Source of the DNA: CAZCAC01 sp964496575
Lineage (GTDB): Bacteria > Planctomycetota > UBA1135 > GCA-002686595
NCBI GenBank assembly: GCA_964496575.1
Contig: CAZCAC010000123.1
Span: 1-26,539, forward strand
Reading direction: 5' to 3'
DNA length: 26,539 nucleotides
In this document: positions 23,122 through 26,539 of the stretch, piece by piece
How positions within the stretch are numbered: the first letter of the stretch is position 1
Layout: every line of letters starts with the position of its first letter
The notes under the pieces: model-generated
The model's input: the letters and a program-made list of their open reading frames with translations, nothing else
Databases searched by the model: none
Told to the model about the DNA's origin: nothing
Program-made: the position numbers and the translations under genes

Positions 23122-23220
23122 GACCCGGGCGATGAGGGGGAAAGCAAAGCCTCGAGCGTGTGCGGCAGGATGACTCGACTTTCTGGCGCCATCGCGGTCC
23201 ATGACCTGACCAAGGGGCCG

Positions 23221-23249
23221 ATTCTACAGTCTGGTTGCCTTACCGTCAC
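23221..23249 (-). promoter_or_regulatory. Sigma70-type promoter of the giant fusion
   Basis: On the minus strand GTGACG (23249-23244), a 17-base spacer and TAGAAT (23226-23221) match the -35 and -10 consensus at 4/6 and 5/6. Transcription would begin near 23214, giving a leader of about 105 bases. Read by eye. Confidence 0.45.
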
Positions 23250-23256
23250 TTTACGA

Positions 23257-23278
23257 ATCGGGCGGTTTTTGGCCCGAT
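23257..23278. terminator. Hairpin after the hydrolase gene
   Basis: ATCGGGC (23257-23263) pairs with GCCCGAT (23272-23278) around an 8-base loop, 22 bases past the hydrolase stop and just upstream of the promoter of the giant gene. It would separate the two transcription units. Confidence 0.55.
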
Positions 23279-23300
23279 CCCGGGGGCGCGAACGCGTCGC

Positions 23301-24248
23301 TCAGCCCCCCTCGACCTTCAACCCGATCCGCTTCGCCAGCCACTTCATCTGATCGTCGATCAACTTCGGGGTCAGTCCGTGGCCAGCGTCGTACCAGATG
23401 ACCGTCTTCGGCTTGCTGCCCGCCTCCTGGTAGGCGCGGGCGGTCACCGCGGGGACCATCTCGTCGTGCTCGCCGTTCTGGAAGAGCAGGTGCGCGGGAG
23501 CGGCGTGGGCGACGAAGCGAATCGGCTCGATCGGGGCCATCCGCGCCTTCCACTCGGCCCAGCGCTCCGGGGAGAGATCCCTCGGAGTCGGCGGGTCGTC
23601 GGGGCCGGTGAAGTGCGCGATCAGCCCGCCGTCGCCGACGACCAGGACGTACGCCTTCAGCCGCTTCTCGACCCCGGCGAGGAGGCCGCCCATCGCGCCG
23701 CCGTAGCTGCCGCCGACGTAGGCGAGGCGCTTCGGGTCCACCTCGGAGAAGGTCAGCAGCAGGTCGATCCCCCGCTGCATGTCCTGGATCAGCTGGATCT
23801 GCTCGAGGTAGTCCCGCTCGGTGAAGTCGAGGATGTCCTCCCGCGGCCCGTCGGGTCGCGCCCACGGCGCGCTGATCGCGAGCACCACCGCGCCGGCCGT
23901 GACGTAGCGTGGAGCGTGCGTCTTCGATCCCTCACGATCCCCCGGCATCCCGTGCATCAGCAGGATCCCCGGGTGCGGGCCTTCCGTGTCGGGCAGATAG
24001 AGATACGCCGGCACGCGCCCGCCCGCCGGGCTGGCGTACGTGAGGTCGGCTCGCGTGTAGCCGGGGAGCGACTCGAAGCCGACCTCCTCGATCTCCAGGT
24101 CGGCCTCGCGGTCGTACTCGAAGAGGGCCAGGGTCTCCTTCTCGATCGGCTTCACCTCTGGCTTCGCTGGCTGCTTCGACTCCTGCACGGCAAGACCGAG
24201 GGAGGAGAACGCAGCGGCACTGATCAGCAGCATGAACGGGATACGCAT
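23301..24248 (-). CDS. Exported alpha/beta hydrolase (dienelactone hydrolase/prolyl oligopeptidase-like)
   Basis: 315 residues with GGAGGAG just upstream of the ATG at 24248 and a signal peptide (MRIPFMLLISAAAFSSLG). The hydrolase fold is clear: oxyanion-region ILLMHGMPGDREGSK (95-109), nucleophile Ser181 in VGGSYGGAMGG, acid Asp262 in QNGEHDEMVP and His290 in YDAGHGL. The family includes esterases, dienelactone-type hydrolases and peptidases. Substrate unknown; location is periplasm or outside. It follows the TPR-protein gene by 33 bases on the same strand, so the two are probably cotranscribed and may share a target. Confidence 0.85.
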   Translation of the reverse strand: MRIPFMLLISAAAFSSLGLAVQESKQPAKPEVKPIEKETLALFEYDREADLEIEEVGFESLPGYTRADLTYASPAGGRVPAYLYLPDTEGPHPGILLMHGMPGDREGSKTHAPRYVTAGAVVLAISAPWARPDGPREDILDFTERDYLEQIQLIQDMQRGIDLLLTFSEVDPKRLAYVGGSYGGAMGGLLAGVEKRLKAYVLVVGDGGLIAHFTGPDDPPTPRDLSPERWAEWKARMAPIEPIRFVAHAAPAHLLFQNGEHDEMVPAVTARAYQEAGSKPKTVIWYDAGHGLTPKLIDDQMKWLAKRIGLKVEGG

Positions 24249-24281
24249 CGCTCTCCTCCCGGGTCCGTCGCCCGCAGTTCC

Positions 24282-25766
24282 TTACAGGTCAGCGTACTTC
24301 TTCAGCTTCTTCTCGTTCTTCTTCAGCGCCTTCTGCAGGTTCTCGATCGCCTCGTCGACGTCCTCGCCACCCTTCAGGGTGGCCTTGAACGCGGCGTGTG
24401 CATCGATCACCGGCTGGCACTCCCCGTCGAGCATGAAGGAGACGAGGAGTCCCGCCTCGTGGATCATCTTGGTCGAGCCGGGGATGTCGTCGAGAGTGAT
24501 CCCGAACTCGAAGATGTCGTCCAGTTTGTCGAGCTTGCCCGCGCCCTTGAGGTTGGAGATCGCCCAGTCACGCACCGCCCAGGGCTTGTCCCCTTCATCC
24601 TTGTAGTAGCGTTCGGCGTAGGATGCGGCGCCGTAGACGAGCCAGCGAGGGACCTTCTTCTCCCTCCAGAACGCGTCCAGGTCGGGAGGCGCGCCCCCGG
24701 CGATCGCCTCGCTGATCGTCATCACGCTGGGACAGATCGCCTCGACGTAGGCGAGGCCCGCCGCGTGGCGCACGGAGTGCTTGCCGAAGGGGGTAGAGGC
24801 CGGATCCTTGGCGTCCCAGAAAGCGACTCCGGTACCGAGGTACTCGGGCGGATCGACGGCTCCGTTGTACCAGGCGTCCGCGAAGTACGCGTAGTGCAGG
24901 GAAGAGAAGCCCGACGCCTCGCTCGGCGGTAGCTGCGCCGCCTGATCGCCGGCGGCGAACATGTTGAACTGGTCCATGCTGTTGAAGACGACGACGGGGG
25001 GGCGCGAGCTGGGCTCGACCCCGTAGATGCGGACCAGATCCTTGTAGGCCTGATCCGCGTTCCAGCGGACCCACAGGAGGGTGTCCATGTCGCAGGTGCA
25101 CAGGACCTCGAAGTGCTCACCGCGCGCGTGCCACCACTGGCCGATCTGTGAGTGGAACTCGTTGGCCTTGGCCACGTCGACCCACTCCTCGCCGCACTTC
25201 CAGAGCCCTTCCTTCCACTTGTCGAAGTCATCGGGGTGGACCCAGCTCGAATCCTCGGCGCGGAGCTGGCAACCCGCCTCGATCAGCTTCTTCTCCTCGG
25301 CTTCACGGGCGATCTCCCGCGGCTTGCGCCACTTGCCGTCCTCGCCCTTCACCCAGCCCATGCGCAGGTAGGGAAGGTCGACGGTCGGGACCCACTCGTC
25401 GCCGAAGCGCGAGAGCCCCGCATCGGCCTTGCGCTTCGCCTCCTCGCGGCGGTACTTCGACAGCTCGGAATAGGTCTTGAACCACTTGCCGTCGTAGAAC
25501 CTGTGGCGAAGCGCCTTGCGCGCCTCCTCGTTCTCGGGGTCGATCTCGATGACCCGCGTGAAGGCCGCCTTCGATTCCTTGGTCTTGCCGTCCTTCTTCC
25601 AGGTGCGCCCCAGCTCGAGGATCTTCTCCACGTCCTCGCCGGCGTCGGCGATCTGCTTGGTGTGGTCGTCCTGGACCATCGAAAGGCCCGCGGGCGCCGG
25701 CGGGAGCGCGGTGGGGAGGGATGCGTTGGACAGGGCGAAAACGCCCAGTGCGATGCTCGTGATCAT
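24282..25766 (-). CDS. Exported TPR protein with Trp-rich repeats, function unknown
   Basis: 494 residues. The ATG at 25766 has TGGAG about eight bases upstream and leads a signal-like hydrophobic N-terminus. Residues about 45-90 contain a TPR-type pair of helices (LELGRTWKKDGKTKESKAAF, VIEIDPENEEARKAL). Next come short repeats of the form 'W, 8-14 residues, GxW' (GKWFKTYSELSKYR, DEWVPTVDLPYL, GKWRKPREIA, SSWVHPDDFDKW, EEWVDVAKANEF), which look like variants of a small Trp-centred unit. The C-terminal half (about 215-460) resembles no enzyme family I can name, and the tail is a Lys/Glu-rich helix. No HExxH protease motif is seen. First gene of a probable operon with the alpha/beta hydrolase. 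Confidence 0.75.
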   Translation of the reverse strand: MITSIALGVFALSNASLPTALPPAPAGLSMVQDDHTKQIADAGEDVEKILELGRTWKKDGKTKESKAAFTRVIEIDPENEEARKALRHRFYDGKWFKTYSELSKYRREEAKRKADAGLSRFGDEWVPTVDLPYLRMGWVKGEDGKWRKPREIAREAEEKKLIEAGCQLRAEDSSWVHPDDFDKWKEGLWKCGEEWVDVAKANEFHSQIGQWWHARGEHFEVLCTCDMDTLLWVRWNADQAYKDLVRIYGVEPSSRPPVVVFNSMDQFNMFAAGDQAAQLPPSEASGFSSLHYAYFADAWYNGAVDPPEYLGTGVAFWDAKDPASTPFGKHSVRHAAGLAYVEAICPSVMTISEAIAGGAPPDLDAFWREKKVPRWLVYGAASYAERYYKDEGDKPWAVRDWAISNLKGAGKLDKLDDIFEFGITLDDIPGSTKMIHEAGLLVSFMLDGECQPVIDAHAAFKATLKGGEDVDEAIENLQKALKKNEKKLKKYADL

Positions 25767-26071
25767 GGTTCGGGCTCCAGTTCAGGGAGGGTCTCTGCTT
25801 ACCGAAGGGTGCTGCCTCACCCCGGCGTTATTCCCAAGTCTAGCGGGTTGGAGCGGGCGTCTCAGCGATTCTCGCGGACCTCGAACAGGAGGATGTGAAG
25901 GTTCTGTCTGCCCGGCGGCGGGCCCCGGGAGCGGGTCTCCCGAGGCGCTGGTCCCGATCGGGGCGATCGGCGGTGCGGAACCGCCCGAATGGGGCCGCCG
26001 CCCCCCCTCCGGGAGCTCCGGCGGGCAGGGCGGCGGCGGGTGCGGGCTGTATCAGGAGTTCCGTCCCGCGA
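25767..26071. other. Intergenic region with three GC-rich hairpins
   Basis: No gene seen. The left part is the 5' region of the TPR gene. The right part, downstream of the edge gene, holds hairpins CGGGAG/CTCCCG (25926-25942), GGCGGT/ACCGCC (25969-25985) and GGGGC/GCCCC (25991-26004), possibly terminating the edge gene. A good AGGAGG at about 25887 on the plus strand leads only to ATG-TGA. Confidence 0.45.
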
Positions 26072-26539
26072 TCAGGGTTCCCAGGTGATCGAGATCCCGT
26101 TGGTGGTGTTGGCCTCGGTGGCGCAGGGGGAGGCCGTCGGGTTCCGGTACCAGACCTGGTAGTGCTTGGTGTCGCCCGCGCTGATGTTCCCGGCCTTCTG
26201 GGAGATCGGCGTCGTCCAGGCGGAGGTGTTCGAGGCGCCGCCGGCGTCGGAGAATCGTACTCCGAGCCGCCGGAGCCCGCCGCCGGCGCACTGGATGCCG
26301 TCCCAGAAGGGCGTGATCGAGATCTGGTTGTTCGCCTGGAAGTAGAGCCCGCTCTGGTTCGGCTCGGTGCTGCTGGCGAAGAGGACCACGGTGTCCCCGG
26401 TCACGCTGGGGGACCCGGCGCCGATCAGGCGCGCGCCGGAGGAGTACACGCCGTTGGCGCAGCCCGAGCCGGGCACGGTTCCGTCATTGCAGGGCTCCTG
26501 ACACATGCGCCCCGATTCATGCAACCATCCGCTCATGGC
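26072..26539 (-). CDS. C-terminal part of a secreted protein with the same module as the 1387-3855 gene (partial)
   Basis: The frame stays open to the window edge, so the start is outside; the ATG at 26536 is probably internal. The visible ~155 residues align along their length with the last ~135 residues of the 1387-3855 product: GCANG, SSGARLIGAG, SGLYFQANNQI, DGIQCAGGGLRRLGVRFSD, ISAGDTKHYQVWYRNP and a closing TNGISITWEP. The Cys positions (GCANG, QCAGG, a late SPC) are shared. The module seems to be a portable C-terminal unit of exported proteins; its role (anchoring, sorting or binding) is unknown. Hairpins follow the stop. Confidence 0.8.
   Translation of the reverse strand, partial: AMSGWLHESGRMCQEPCNDGTVPGSGCANGVYSSGARLIGAGSPSVTGDTVVLFASSTEPNQSGLYFQANNQISITPFWDGIQCAGGGLRRLGVRFSDAGGASNTSAWTTPISQKAGNISAGDTKHYQVWYRNPTASPCATEANTTNGISITWEP

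Noticed and set aside
23110..23202. Upstream ATG at 23202 as the start of the giant fusion
   Set aside because: No Shine-Dalgarno, and the predicted transcription start is only about 12 bases before it; 23109 has a perfect AGGAGG.
25887..26088. Small plus-strand gene after an AGGAGG near 25887
   Set aside because: The ATG it serves is followed at once by TGA; an alternative GTG frame is low-complexity Gly/Ala/Arg and runs into the opposite gene.

Overview
The window is GC-rich (roughly two thirds G+C by eye) and densely coded. It looks like a piece of a Planctomycetota-like chromosome. The taxonomic hints are an HzsA-type propeller/diheme protein, secreted proteins that share a C-terminal module of the kind common in planctomycete exoproteins, a Tat-exported cupin and a UroD-family enzyme next to sugar kinase genes. 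This placement is an inference; there is no rRNA or other marker gene. I saw no tRNA, rRNA, CRISPR array, transposase or phage gene.

Layout. 1-1310 (+) is the 3' end of a tricorn-protease homologue. It converges on a large secreted protein with a BACON-like domain and a conserved C-terminal module (1387-3855, -), followed by an OFA-type MFS transporter (4004-5197, -). A membrane-anchored SGNH hydrolase (5310-6524, +) converges on an FkbM-type methyltransferase (6667-7482, -), and the gap between them holds a cluster of strong hairpins. An HzsA-related diheme protein (7837-10212, +) converges on a Tat-exported cupin (10246-10938, -). 11193-16682 (+) is a four-gene operon: a GldA-type dehydrogenase, a GlpD-type FAD dehydrogenase, a UroD-family protein and an FGGY kinase. 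It has a recognisable promoter and looks like a polyol or sugar-alcohol catabolic unit. 23301-25766 (-) is a two-gene unit of exported proteins (TPR protein, alpha/beta hydrolase). The right edge (26072-26539, -) carries the end of a second protein with the same C-terminal module as the 1387-3855 gene.

The outstanding object is a single gene of 2124 codons at 16735-23109 (-). It reads, in order: a membrane M50-type metalloprotease domain with an intact HEIGH motif; an enolase whose catalytic barrel comes BEFORE its N-terminal domain (a circular permutation) with the classical catalytic and Mg residues in place; about 680 residues of mostly helical sequence that I do not recognise; a PPDK-type ATP-grasp domain; and the PPDK/PEP-synthase phosphohistidine domain with its TSH motif. 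The PEP/pyruvate-binding barrel that should end a PPDK is absent. Two consecutive steps around phosphoenolpyruvate (enolase and dikinase chemistry) are therefore tied together and apparently to the membrane, with the final acceptor site missing. I know of no described system with this architecture.

A secondary theme is regulation by structure. All four convergent gene junctions carry inverted repeats able to act as bidirectional terminators, and one of them also carries a tandem set of GAA-loop hairpins resembling a REP element.
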